NCBI RefSeq assembly: GCF_020509005.1
Contig: NC_063022.1
Coordinates: forward strand, 62,001 to 126,000
Source: Fulvia fulva
Taxonomy: Eukaryota > Ascomycota > Dothideomycetes > Mycosphaerellales > Mycosphaerellaceae
Reading direction: 5' to 3'
DNA length: 64,000 nucleotides
Of the stretch, positions 1-10,317 are shown piece by piece. Position 1 is the first letter of the stretch; each line of letters opens with the position of its first letter. A program made the position numbers and the translations under genes. The notes under the pieces are model-generated. The model ran no database searches. It was not told the origin of the DNA and worked only from the letters and a program-made list of their open reading frames with translations.

Positions 1-3000
1 GGTAAAAGCATTATTCACATCTACTAGGTGTATCTCGAGATCTCTCTTACACACTACTGCTATGAATACTCGGAGAGTATTATGTCTAATAGTAGGTACA
101 AAGGTCTCTTCGAAGTCAACCCTATATCTATGAAAACCCTCTTATAACTAGTCTTGCCTTAAACTTCTTAATAGCTCCACTAATCATTCTTTTTATATTA
201 AAGACCCACCTAGAAGTAATTAGATTCGCACCCTTTAGCGGTACAACTGCTTCCTAGGTGTTGTTACTTGCTAAGGCAATAAGTTCGTTCTCGATTGCCT
301 CTCTCTATATATGTCCCTATTCGGGGTCTCCTACGGCTGCCTTATAGGACTTTGGGATTGGCACTTCCTACTAATAGGCTATAGCCTGCCCAATAGTAGC
401 AAATGTACATTCTTCCACGTCGTTTAGAATCTCCTCTACCTAGCTTATTATAGGGTCTAGATAGAACATCTAGGCGATAAGAGCCTTATAGTGTTTATTC
501 TTATGCTCTTTAGAGTTATTATCTCCGTCCCCCCTTAACCTCTTGTTACCTATAACCCGAGGTAGCGCTAGGTGTTTAGATAGGTCGAACTGAACGACAT
601 CTTCTTTTTCTTTTATTAGAGTACCCTAATCTCTAAACTTCTAGTATTCCCTAATGTCCTTTAGGGGAGGGGGAAGTTGTATAGATAGCGGTTGCTATAG
701 TATTAATAACTCAGGTAGGTTCTGTATAGATCCACCGTTATCGGCCTTCGATAGTGTTAAAACCGCCTTAATATTTTCTCCTAGCCTTCGTAACGGTGTT
801 TCTAATAATCCCCTATCGGAAAATTTCGCCCTAAAGGGCTTCCTCCTAACAGGATTGCGCTATAGCGCTCGACTCGGCTGGTTAGTAAAGGTGATACTAA
901 GATCTATATCTCCCCCCTTCTTATTCTTAAACTAGTCGACGTGACTATACGCTTTTATAGCTTTTATGTCGGGATCCTAGAACAGCTATTATTTTGTAGT
1001 GTTTTCTAAGTAGCCTATAAACACGGCTTCTTTTCCTCGGTTTATCAACTTGTCTCTCCTTAAGCCTTAAGGTTAGGCTCTTAGGTCTATATAGACTATA
1101 GCTTTGCATCCCTAGACGCGGAAATGGTCGACTAACGGTACTTGGCTAGTAAAGGCTTGTTCTAGTAAAAGAGCAATACTATCAATGATCGGACTATTAG
1201 GCAGTCTGTTTCTAATTATAGTCTATGCTTATAAAGCTTCTAGCTAGAACTCAACTAGCATACTAGAGTCTTTAAGCATAGCCCGGACTGCGTTCTTAGA
1301 GGCTTAAATTAACCTTTCTATAGGTCTATTCTAAAGAGAGTTGTAGGTATTAGTTATGTCTATCTAAGTGCCAAACTCCTTCTCCTACTCTTTTAGCAAG
1401 GCGAGAATTTCCTTTGCACTATTACTACGGATCGTAGACAGAAAGCACCTTGACTACCGTTTTACCTAGACCTTCTAATCCCGTAGGGCTGTAGGAGCGT
1501 CGCTCCTAGCCTTTAAAGGGATTACCCACTTCTTCCTAGAGAAGTTGTCTACAATCTCAAGCCAATATTTGTATCCTAGCCTAGAGACTACGCCCTAAAA
1601 AGGCCCACAGATGTCAATAGAGATGAGGGCTAGCCTCTCCCCTTTCCTCTCTATAGTAGGTCCTTTAAACTTCCTTATGTTTATAAGGGAGCAGACCTTG
1701 TAATTCTAGTGTTTAGAAGGAACAGGAATGGGATCTTTCTTGTTAGTGACTCTATATAGGTCTCTTAGTAGTCCCTTGCTAAGGTGTGTACATCTTCTAT
1801 ACTATAGCTCCTACTGATCTTTAGACTTAGTGTTAGCTATAGCGGTACCGTTACGTTCTTAAGAGAGTATACTAGTATACTATAGCTTAAGAATTTCCGA
1901 GATCGAGTAGATAAACAGTACTCCTCCTCGAAGTTTGGTCTAGACAACGGGTTTACTAGACAAGGATTTTAGGGTGAAACTGGGTGGTTAGATAGCAAAC
2001 TGTTAGCTAAACTAATTCTACGAAACAAGACTAACTCTAAGGCTAGGAACAAACAGGACATTTTCTAAGACAATTTACTTTCTAGAAGGACCACCTATTA
2101 CTACACTTCCTATATATGTAGCTTATAGATAGCCACCCCTAACCTTGATCTACTTCCTCTTTTAAAGAGGCTTTAGTGTCCTAAATAGTGAATCTTGGTC
2201 AGTCATATATAATGATGCACAAGAGTTAAGCAACTACTCGGACGAGGAGTACTTGCCTTTAGCTTCTATAGTAGAATAGGCAACCTTATCAACATCATTA
2301 TCTTCTAATAGTATCTTAGAGTCTGATGCGTCTTCCTAGGTCGTATAGGCCCTTATAGGCTTACTAGAGGAGGCCTTTGGCTTGCGGCTCTCCTTCATCT
2401 ACTTTGTAAGGTCCGTTATTACCTTAAGGACATTACGAAGGTTTAGTAATAATAACCTCCTACGAGGTAGTGACGGTTGTCTCTTAGTAGGGTAGGTAAT
2501 CCTAGCTAGTTTGTCCTTGTTCCTAACAGCCTACTAAGCTATAGAAAGGTATAGGCACTTGCTTATAAAATGGTCACTATTGTAGAGATAGTACGTGAGC
2601 TTGCCCTAGAAACCCTTCTTAGCGAACATAGCTGTCCCTTAATAAATCATTGATTCTTGCTTCTCCCTAAGGATTATAAGAATGTCTTATAGTAAGAGAT
2701 TCACCTAGGCATCAATTATATCGCGAATTGAGCTAAATGAGTCTAGTAGAGCTGCTAAGAGTTACTAGATCTTTCTGTCCTTAGTCTTACTGTCTTAGAA
2801 CTAAGGCGAGATTAAAACAGCCCTCCTTATAATTGAGCTAAGCTCCTACTAGGCGTCATCTATTAACTAGTCCTCTGTCATCACGAAATTGGTGTATTGC
2901 TAAAGCAAACTTCTTCTAGTAGCGAGAAGTCTTCTCTTGTATTTGACTTTAGCCTATTCCTATAACTCCTTTATATACCGGATCTCGTATGTCATCTCTT

Positions 3001-3465
3001 AGTCATCTATTAACAGATAGATGTATATCTTATATAGGGCCGTTACATTGTGCCGTCTATACGATGCCTTTCTTATCGCTTGATCTAACGGAAGGGATGA
3101 CTCCGATAATATAAAGGGTGTCGCTAGGGTTGTAGCGGAAATGTCCGTAATAATGTCCTCGAGGACCTAGTCAACCTGCTTTAATACTAGGTGTATTCTT
3201 ATTAGCTTGAACCATGTTTTGTAGTTCTCTCTTATTAGAAGAGGTGCTGCTCTCTTTCTTATAAACCCAGTCTCGTTCTCTATTTTTATAAGTTAAGGGA
3301 CAGGTTAGCTACCCTTAGGTAATAGGATGTATTCGGTCGTACGCGATTAGATCGATAGGAGGTGAACCGAACGCGAGGTTGATAGTGGAGAGAATGGCTG
3401 TCTACTAGAAAGCGAGGAAAGTCGGTCGTAAGGATAGTATTAGTACTAAGATACTATAGCGTAAC
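1..3465 (-). mobile_element. Decayed Ty1/Copia element (C2 family), 3' part, cut by window edge
   Basis: On the minus strand this reads as a Copia polyprotein gene full of stop codons. Reverse transcriptase lies at about 1-300 (the VDVNNAF block is at the window edge), integrase at about 1450-1800, protease at about 2190 and the gag region at 2380-3360. Its 5' leader (about 3350-3430) matches the leader of Copia C2 at 40200-40290. Almost all changes are CpA to TpA or TpG to TpA, the RIP pattern. The element is interrupted at 3465 by Gypsy1-A, with target duplication GTAAC at 3461-3465, and resumes at 9757. RNase H and the 3' LTR lie outside the window. No open frame remains. Confidence 0.85.
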
Positions 3466-3836
3466 TGTCATGGTCTCCCCACAGAGTGTACAGAAGGTGG
3501 GGACAGAAGAGCCTCAGAGTGCTCAGAAGTCGTCAAGAAGTGACAGTCCAGCTTGGTGTGTGAGCACCAAGAATCACATGCCCCGCAACATTCACTACGG
3601 GACCCAGCCCTCCAAATTCACCCCTCTACCAAACCTTGACAGATTCACTTCGGCTCGTGACTGTGTGACTCACGGCACTCCCGCGAGCACCCGCGACTGC
3701 GCTGGACCCTGGAAGAAGCACGTGGAAGACTCGGAACGTAGGGCAGGTTGGAATAAGGTTTTGAGCAAAGCTGCTGAGCGCGGCTTCGCACGGGTTAGCC
3801 CTGTTGATGCGGGGACACGCACTCGCGAGGGTCGCG

Positions 3837-3844
3837 TATAAATA
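3837..3844 (+). promoter_or_regulatory. LTR TATA box of Gypsy1-A
   Basis: TATAAATA lies within the LTR, followed by a pyrimidine-rich stretch. It is the likely core promoter of the genomic transcript, with the start site inferred near 3878. The same box in the 3' LTR (9608-9615) supplies the TAA that ends the pol reading frame. Confidence 0.7.
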
Positions 3845-3877
3845 TCTGGCCTTCCCCAGGCCTCTCTTGCTTTCTTC

Positions 3878-3886
3878 GTCTTTTGT
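3878..3886 (+). promoter_or_regulatory. Putative self-primer at the transcript 5' end
   Basis: GTCTTTTGT is the perfect reverse complement of ACAAAAGAC at 3988-3996, just past the LTR. It starts 41 bases after the TATA box, where transcription probably begins. In Tf1/sushi chromoviruses the first bases of the RNA fold back as the primer. The role is inferred from pairing and position. Confidence 0.55.
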
Positions 3887-3987
3887 TTTGTGTAGCAATC
3901 ATACCATACCCTTTTGCATCTGCACTTCGCACCTGCATTCTCGCTTTCACCCTTGCATCTCACAGGCCAGGCTCTCGCCCTGACATC

Positions 3988-3996
3988 ACAAAAGAC
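3988..3996 (+). promoter_or_regulatory. Putative self-priming primer binding site of Gypsy1-A
   Basis: ACAAAAGAC lies two bases after the end of the 5' LTR. It does not begin with the TGG that usually pairs with a tRNA 3' end, but it pairs perfectly with 3878-3886 in the LTR. Gypsy2 and Gypsy3 show the same geometry. Confidence 0.55.
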
Positions 3997-4027
3997 CAAC
4001 AAACCGTCAACCACTCGAGTCATCCTC

Positions 4028-5188
4028 ATAGGTGACCACGCCACCGATAGAGGTGTCAACCTCGACAACCAAGACACTCCATTCCACTTCAGTGAGTGGA
4101 CTGACATCCCCTTCTCGAACGCCGCTGCCTTCGGTGCCTGGGCAAACGCCAACCCCGACACCGCCTACGCTCTCATCAACCGCACCGTCTCCTCTTTCCG
4201 CGAGACCGCCCAGCAGGTCGAGCAAGCAAACAACCAAGCAACATACCTTCAAGGTATTGTGAACACCTTCTAGAACCTCGCCCCGCACGCCGACGACAAC
4301 CGCCGCCAGCACTTCTCCAAGAAGGTCAACGACCCAGACGAGTTCGACGGCAACAAGAGCAAGTTTGAGGCATTTGAGACACAGCTCACCATCAAGCTGT
4401 TGGCTAATGCCGACCACTTTCCGCAAGAGAAGGACAAAGTCACGTACGTCTTCTCCCTCCTTCGGGGAGACGCCGCGGCTCAGGTACAACACTACATCGA
4501 CAACGCCACGCAGACTATCGGCTGCCCGGACGTCCTCACCTTGATGCAGGACCTCCGTGCTGCCTTTGGTGATCCAGACCGTAGAGCCACCGCCCAGAAC
4601 GCCATCCACAACCTCCTCCAGAAGAACAAGAGCTTCGCCGAGTACCTCGCGGCCTTCAACCGCGACATCGGGTTCACCGGCTACAACGAAGAGACCAAGA
4701 AGAGCACTCTCCGCCGTGGTTTGTCAGCAGAGCTTCTTCGAGCCCTCGAGGACAAGGACGTCGGTGCTATGAGCTTCCGTGAGCTCGTCGAGACCTGCCA
4801 GCGCCTCGACTCCAACATGAAACACACCGCCTCTCTCCTCGCTTCCCGTTCTCAAGGTCGTCAGCCTCGTGGTCCCGGAAGCCACTTCGCTGCTCCACTA
4901 GGCGCCGCCGCTCCTACGGCTCTCCCTCCCGTCTCTGTAGGTGACGCTATGGATCTCAGCGCTGGTGCCGCCGTCCCTCGAGTCCAGGGCCTCGTCAACG
5001 GTAAGCTCACTCCCGAAGAGAAGCTTCGCCGTCGCCAGGCCGGACTCTGCACCTACTGCGGCGGTCCAGGCCACATCGCAGCCAACTGTCCGCAGCTCGC
5101 TGCCCGTAACGCCCGCAACCCGGTTCGCGGCGCTGTCGGCGCTATCGAGCCTGCTCCTGCTGCTCCCGCTGAGCAGGAAAAAGCCTAG
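4028..5188 (+). pseudogene. Gypsy1-A gag (lost start codon, one nonsense codon)
   Basis: The structural capsid/nucleocapsid protein of the retrotransposon, 386 codons long by comparison with the B copy, which keeps its ATG at 32863. In A the start is ATA (a TpG to TpA change) and a CAG has become TAG at 4271-4273. A retrotransposon Gag domain fills the middle, with a VTYVFSLLRGDAAAQVQHY-like segment. A CCHC zinc knuckle near the C-terminus, CTYCGGPGHIAANC, has the standard CX2CX4HX4C spacing. The frame ends at TAG 5186-5188, and pol overlaps it in the -1 frame. Long antisense frames here are shadows. Confidence 0.9.
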
Positions 5189-8100
5189 GTCTTCCTCATC
5201 GACGCGATGAAGACCAAGAACAACGTTTACCGAAAGTGAAGAGAGGAAAGAAGTTGAGGATCAATACAGCACAGCTAGACCTGTACGACGAGACGGGCAA
5301 GGACCACGCTTGCAAACCGTTCGTCACGAATGTAAATATCGGCTCAAAGAAACTCTCTTCTTCCAATCTCACTCTCATGGACACTGGCGCACTAGGCGAG
5401 TCTTTTATGGACTATAAACTCGCGACCTCTCTCAACCTCGAACCCCAGGAACTGAAGTACCCTCGCACCCTTGAACTCTTTGACGGCACGGAGACTACCA
5501 CTGGTAAGATTACTCATGTTGTACACACGTCAATCACCCTCGGAGGCAAGCGTATGTCGATCACCAGCTTCCTTACGTCCCTACCGCATTAGAAGTTTAT
5601 CCTCGGCCTCCCCTGGTTCAGACGACACCGACCTATCATCGACTGGACTTCCCTTACTGTCAGCTTCCCTCCAGAAGTTCCTCCGGCACCTCCGCCTTCT
5701 CCGCCGCCTCAGCGCGGTCCTGAGTATACCAAGATCTTCCAGGTGAACGCCGCTGCCTTCACCACTGCTGCTAAGCAGCCCAAAGCTCAAGTCTTCGCCG
5801 CCTCTCTCCGCGATATCGACATCGCCCTCGAGAAGCTCGACAAGAAGCGTACACCTACCGACCCTGCTACGAAGGTCCCTCCTTGGGCACACCACATCCT
5901 CCACGTATTCGATGCTAAAGCCGCAGACGAGCTGCCTCCTCATCGCCCTCACGACCACAAGATTGAGCTAGAAGAAGGTGCAGAGACACCGTTCGGACCG
6001 TTATATTCCATGTCCCGAGAAGAGCTTATCGTCCTCAAGAGATACCTCGAAGAGAACCTAAAGAAGGGGTTCATTCGAGCGAGCCGTTCCAGCGCTGGCA
6101 GTCCCGTCATGTTCGTCAAGAAGCCCGGCGGTGGTCTACGCTTCTGCGTAGACTACCGAGGCTTGAACGCTGTTACAAAGAAGAACCGCTACCCAATACC
6201 GTTGATTCAGGAGACGCTCGAGCGCCTCTCTAAGGCCAAGTACTTCACCAAGCTCGATGTCATCGCTGCGTTCAACAAGTTACGAATGGCAGAAGGACAC
6301 GAGTATCTCACAGCCTTCCGTACTCGCTACGGGCTGTTCGAGTCGCTCGTTATGCCCTTCGGCGTTTGTAACGGGCCTAGTACCTTCCAGAACTTCATTA
6401 ACGACATCCTTCAGGAGTTCCTCGATCAGTTCTGCACTGCCTACATCGACGACATCCTAGTCTACAGCGAGACCAAGGAGGAGCACCGCGAGCACGTCTG
6501 TAAGGTCCTTCAGAAGCTCGCAGACGCCGGCTTGCAGCTCGACATCGACAAGTGCGAGTTTGAGAAGACCGAAGTCAAGTTCCTTGGTTTGATCATTACC
6601 GCAGACGGCATCAAGATGGACCAAGAGAAGATCGACGCTATCGTCGAATGGGATGCTCCTACGAACGTCAAAGAGGTCCAGGGTTTCCTAGGCTTTGCCA
6701 ACTTCTACCGCCGCTTCATCCACGCATTTTCGGGCGTGGTACGCCCTTTGACGAAGCTCACGCGCAAGGGTGAGAAGTTCGCCTGGACCGACGAATGCCA
6801 GGAGGCTTTTGACTTGCTCAAAGCGAAGTTTGTTGAGAACCCGCTTCTACGGCACTTCGATTTCGAACTGGAGACCCGTGTAGAGACCGACGCATCCGAC
6901 GGCGTGGTGGGCGGTGTCCTGCTACAACGCCGCTCGCCTGAATCCCCCTGGTTACCTGTCGCCTTCCTCTCCAAGAAGATGACCGCCACGGAGTGTAACT
7001 ACGAGATCTACGACAAGGAGCTTCTCGCCATCGTCAAAGCTTTCGAAGAGTGGCGCCCCGAGCTCGAAGGCTCTGCTATGCCCGTCCAAGTAAGCTCCGA
7101 CCATAAGAACCTCGTCTACTTTATGAAGAGCAAGCTGCTCAATCGTCGCCAGGCCCGCTGGAGCGAGTTCCTCTCCCGGTTCAACTTCGTGATCTCGCAC
7201 ACGCCCGGCAAGGCCAACTCGATGGCCGACGCCCTTACCCGCCGCCCTGGTGACTCTCCAGTTGATCGAAGAGGGGGCCGGCAAATCGCAGGGCAACAAG
7301 TCATCAAAGAGCACAACCTCTCTTCCGAGCTTCGAGAGTACCTATCGAACGGCCAGCCTACGCTCGCCGCTTCCTTTGCTACTCTCGTGCTCGCTCCTGC
7401 CTACCTTGACGAGAGTGACGATGAATCCGAGCCTGAAGAATACGCCTCGGACGCTGAGGACTTGAACGACGATGAAGAGGGCTCAGTAACGACCGACGGC
7501 TCATCCGAATCAGACTTTGAGGGGTTTGATAATGAGGAGCAGCCCGAAGGCATCATGGCACGAGTACGAACAGCGTACGATGCCGACATAGACGCCCAAG
7601 AGTTAGTTCAGGCCCTTGAATCTGGCGCGAGGACATTCCCGGGCTTCTCGCTGTCCGAGTGCGAGCTCCAGGGAGGTGTCGTCTACTTCCGTAAGAAGCT
7701 TTACGTACCGCAGCCCGAAGGCTCTAATATCCGAGCTGAGATTCTTCAAATCATCCACGACTCCGCCTCTGGGGGTCACCCAGGCGTAGCCAAGACCCAC
7801 AAGCTCCTCGCTAGGTATTACTGGTGGCCGCATTCCTGGAAGGACGTCCGCCGCTACGTGCTGAACTGCGCTGCTTGCCGAAGAGCCAAAGCTAACCGCC
7901 ACCGTCCCCACGGTCTCTTGCACCCTCTCCCGGCTCCTGATCGTCCGTGGCAGCACATCACTATGGACTTTATCACCGATCTTCCTCACGGCAAGACCTT
8001 CAGCGGCGTGAAAGCAAAGGCCCTTCTAGTGATCGTGGACCGTCACTCCAAGGACCGGTACATGATCCCGTGCTGGAGCATGACCGCAAAGGAGACTGCT

Positions 8101-9612
8101 CGCTTGTTCTACGAATTCGTCTGGCGCTTTCAAGGCCTCCCGGATAGCATCACCTCTGACAGAGGCACCCAGTTCATCTCGCACTTCTGGAAGCGTCTGT
8201 GTGCTATCCTGGGCATCAAGCATAACCTCTCGACCAGTTTTCAGCCACAGACCGACGGCCAGACCGAAATTACGAACGCTATCCTCGAGCAGGTCCTTCG
8301 TTGCTTCGTCGACTACCACCAGAAGGATTGGCCTCAGCATATCCCTGCGGTGGAGTTCGCTACTCGTAACTGGGACTCGGAGACTACTGGCTACTCTCCC
8401 TTCTATACTACGAGAGGTTACCACCCTCGTACAGGCATGGAACCAGAAGAACCTCTCCCGCCTACCGAAGACGCAAACGAGCAAGCAGCAGACGAGTTCG
8501 CTACTATGCTCTCACAGATCCATGAAGAAGTTCACGACGAGATGGTGTACGCACAAGCAATCTACGAGGATCAAGCCAATCGTCGTCGCCAGCCAGCTCC
8601 CGACTACCAAGTAGGCGATATGGTCTACCTCAACTCCAAGAACATCAAGACAGACCGCCCCTCCAAGAAGCTGAACTGGAAGAACCTAGGTCCTTTTGAG
8701 ATCACCGAGCGTATCAGTTCACACGCCTACCGTCTAGCTCTTCCTGCGAACATAAAGATCCACGACGTCTTCCATCCCGTACGCCTTCGGCCGTCGGCTG
8801 AGGACCCATTCCCGAACCAAAACCAAGACATGCCAGGTCCTCCCGATGAAGTAGAAGTCGACGAGCCTGTTAACCTACCTTCTGACGACTATGCCGTCCG
8901 CAAGATCCGGGGAATCCGCGTAGAGCCCAACGACGTTGAAGGACTACCGCCGATCAAGTATGAAGTCGAATGGCAAGGTTGCCCTGAGTGGGATACCTCA
9001 TGGGAACCTATCCAACATATCATCTTCAATCGTCAAGCAATCGAAGAATACCACGCCCGCGCAGACGGCCCAGAAGTCAACATCGGCAGGCTCTTCGAAT
9101 CTGAGCTTTTCGACGGGGCTTACCAATGGTGTATCGACCATGACATCAGGCCTAGGCCTGGTACTGAAGCTGAACATCCTCGATATGTGGAACTACTACG
9201 GCTTCGTAGGAACTCAGCTTTGTTCGGGGGGGCTACTGTCATGGTCTCCCCACAGAGTGTACAGAAGGTGGGGACAGAAGAGCCTCAGAGTGCTCAGAAG
9301 TCGTCAAGAAGTGACAGTCCAGCTTGGTGTGTGAGCACCAAGAATCACATGCCCCGCAACATTCACTACGGGACCCAGCCCTCCAAATTCACCCCTCTAC
9401 CAAACCTTGACAGATTCACTTCGGCTCGTGACTGTGTGACTCACGGCACTCCCGCGAGCACCCGCGACTGCGCTGGACCCTGGAAGAAGCACGTGGAAGA
9501 CTCGGAACGTAGGGCAGGTTGGAATAAGGTTTTGAGCAAAGCTGCTGAGCGCGGCTTCGCACGGGTTAGCCCTGTTGATGCGGGGACACGCACTCGCGAG
9601 GGTCGCGTATAA
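5173..9612 (+). pseudogene. Gypsy1-A pol: protease, RT, RNase H, integrase, chromodomain (one nonsense codon)
   Basis: The frame opens at 5173, overlaps the end of gag by 16 bases and lies in the -1 frame, so expression probably needs a frameshift. The aspartic protease has MDTGAL (Asp at 5380). Reverse transcriptase has YIDD at 6442-6453. RNase H has DASDG at 6889. Integrase has an HHCC zinc region at 7777-7880 and catalytic D at 7966, D at 8158 and E at 8266, a D,D35E spacing. A chromodomain follows at about 8896-9060 (KYEVEWQG...WDTSWEP). One TAG at 5590-5592 (CAG in copy B) breaks it between protease and RT. The frame runs through the polypurine tract and about 125 codons into the 3' LTR, ending at the TAA inside the TATA box. 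Confidence 0.93.
9221..9236 (+). other. Polypurine tract of Gypsy1-A
   Basis: A G-rich stretch with seven G (CGGGGGGGC) directly before the 3' LTR at 9237. It is the expected primer for plus-strand DNA synthesis and lies inside the pol reading frame. Confidence 0.6.
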
Positions 9613-9756
9613 ATATCTGGCCTTCCCCAGGCCTCTCTTGCTTTCTTCGTCTTTTGTTTTGTGTAGCAATCATACCATACCCTTTTGCATCTGCACTTCG
9701 CACCTGCATTCTCGCTTTCACCCTTGCATCTCATAGGCCAGGCTCTCGCCCTGACA
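9237..9756 (+). repeat. 3' LTR of Gypsy1-A
   Basis: A 520-bp direct repeat of 3466-3985, followed by the target duplication GTAAC. It carries one C to T change near its end. Confidence 0.97.
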
Positions 9757-10317
9757 GTAACTCTCTTAGTAGAGGGGATTTCTAAGACACTACGGCTCTC
9801 TTAGAATAAATAGTTAGTCGATGCGAACGCGATGTCCGGAGAGCGACTCTTCTTAGTAAGCTCGCCTACTTGTCTAAGGTATTAGTATAGGCTCCCTAAC
9901 TCGGAGTCTAATAGCGCCTTACTAGGCTCTTTTACGTCTTATATACACCTATAGCACGGCTATAGCTTCCTATACAAGGCGGGTACGGCCTCCAGTCTGC
10001 CTTCCTTTTGTTCTAAAGAGGAATAACTCTAATACGACTTTGTCGAGGGTGAAATACCGAGTTGCTAACCCGGGCTTATAACCTATTAAATAGGTACGAG
10101 TTACGTAGTAGTAGAAGACGGCAGATTATACAAAAGACGAAGAAGGACCTAATAGGATAGCGTATATCTATATATAGTATCGCCGGTGTTAGTATAGGTA
10201 GATACTAGGTGTCCGGATGTTTGCTAGCCTATAGGCTAGCAAACCCTAGTCACGTGATCTAGTCACATGACACACCTATACCCATATGCTTGTCCTGCGG
10301 CCTATATGTTCTTAACA
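9757..10317 (-). mobile_element. Decayed Copia element (C2 family), 5' part with 5' LTR
   Basis: Continuation of the element at 1-3465, displaced by Gypsy1-A. The stretch 9757-10067 is the reverse complement of the C2 leader (39866-40140) with RIP-type changes. A tRNA primer site altered by RIP (GGTTATAAGCCCGGG on the minus strand) lies at about 10069-10083, next to the LTR at 10084-10317. It inserted into the C1-family copy that begins at 10318. Confidence 0.88.
10084..10317 (-). repeat. 5' LTR of decayed Copia, with foreign U3 half
   Basis: A 234-bp LTR; on the minus strand it starts TGTTAAGAAC and ends TTTAATA. The half next to the primer site (10084 to about 10205) matches the C2 LTR. 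The outer half (about 10206-10317) does not, and it contains a perfect 26-bp palindrome at 10219-10244 and CACGTG/CACATG motifs. Confidence 0.8.

Larger units (their letters stand above)
3466..3985 (+). repeat. 5' LTR of Gypsy1-A
   Basis: A 520-bp direct repeat of 9237-9756. It begins TGTCATGG and ends GCCCTGACA. It holds the TATA box at 3837-3844. A 372-base frame (3470-3841) that ends at the TATA box is the LTR copy of the pol C-terminal read-through and is not a separate gene. Confidence 0.97.
3466..9756 (+). mobile_element. Gypsy1-A: near-intact Ty3/Gypsy chromovirus retrotransposon
   Basis: A complete LTR retrotransposon of 6291 bp with 520-bp LTRs that start TGTCATGG and end CCTGACA. 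A perfect 5-bp target duplication, GTAAC, lies at 3461-3465 and 9757-9761. It encodes gag and, in the -1 frame, pol with protease, reverse transcriptase, RNase H, integrase and chromodomain. It has exactly the same length as Gypsy1-B (32301-38591) and differs at few positions, nearly all CpA/TpG to TpA. The two LTRs differ by one C to T near their 3' ends (CTCACAGG against CTCATAGG), so the insertion is recent. It landed in the 5' leader of an older minus-strand Copia. Confidence 0.97.

Noticed and set aside
654..935. A 93-codon frame in the decayed Copia
   Set aside because: It lies on the strand opposite to the element's coding strand, with no domain; a chance opening in RIP-altered DNA.
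3470..3841. Frame of 123 codons in each Gypsy1 LTR as an independent gene
   Set aside because: It is the LTR duplicate of the pol read-through; it has no start context or domain of its own.
3670..4609. Long antisense frames (163 and 200 codons) across the Gypsy1 LTR and gag, also present in copy B
   Set aside because: They mirror the GC-rich gag frame, have no domain, and repeat in B only because B is nearly identical.
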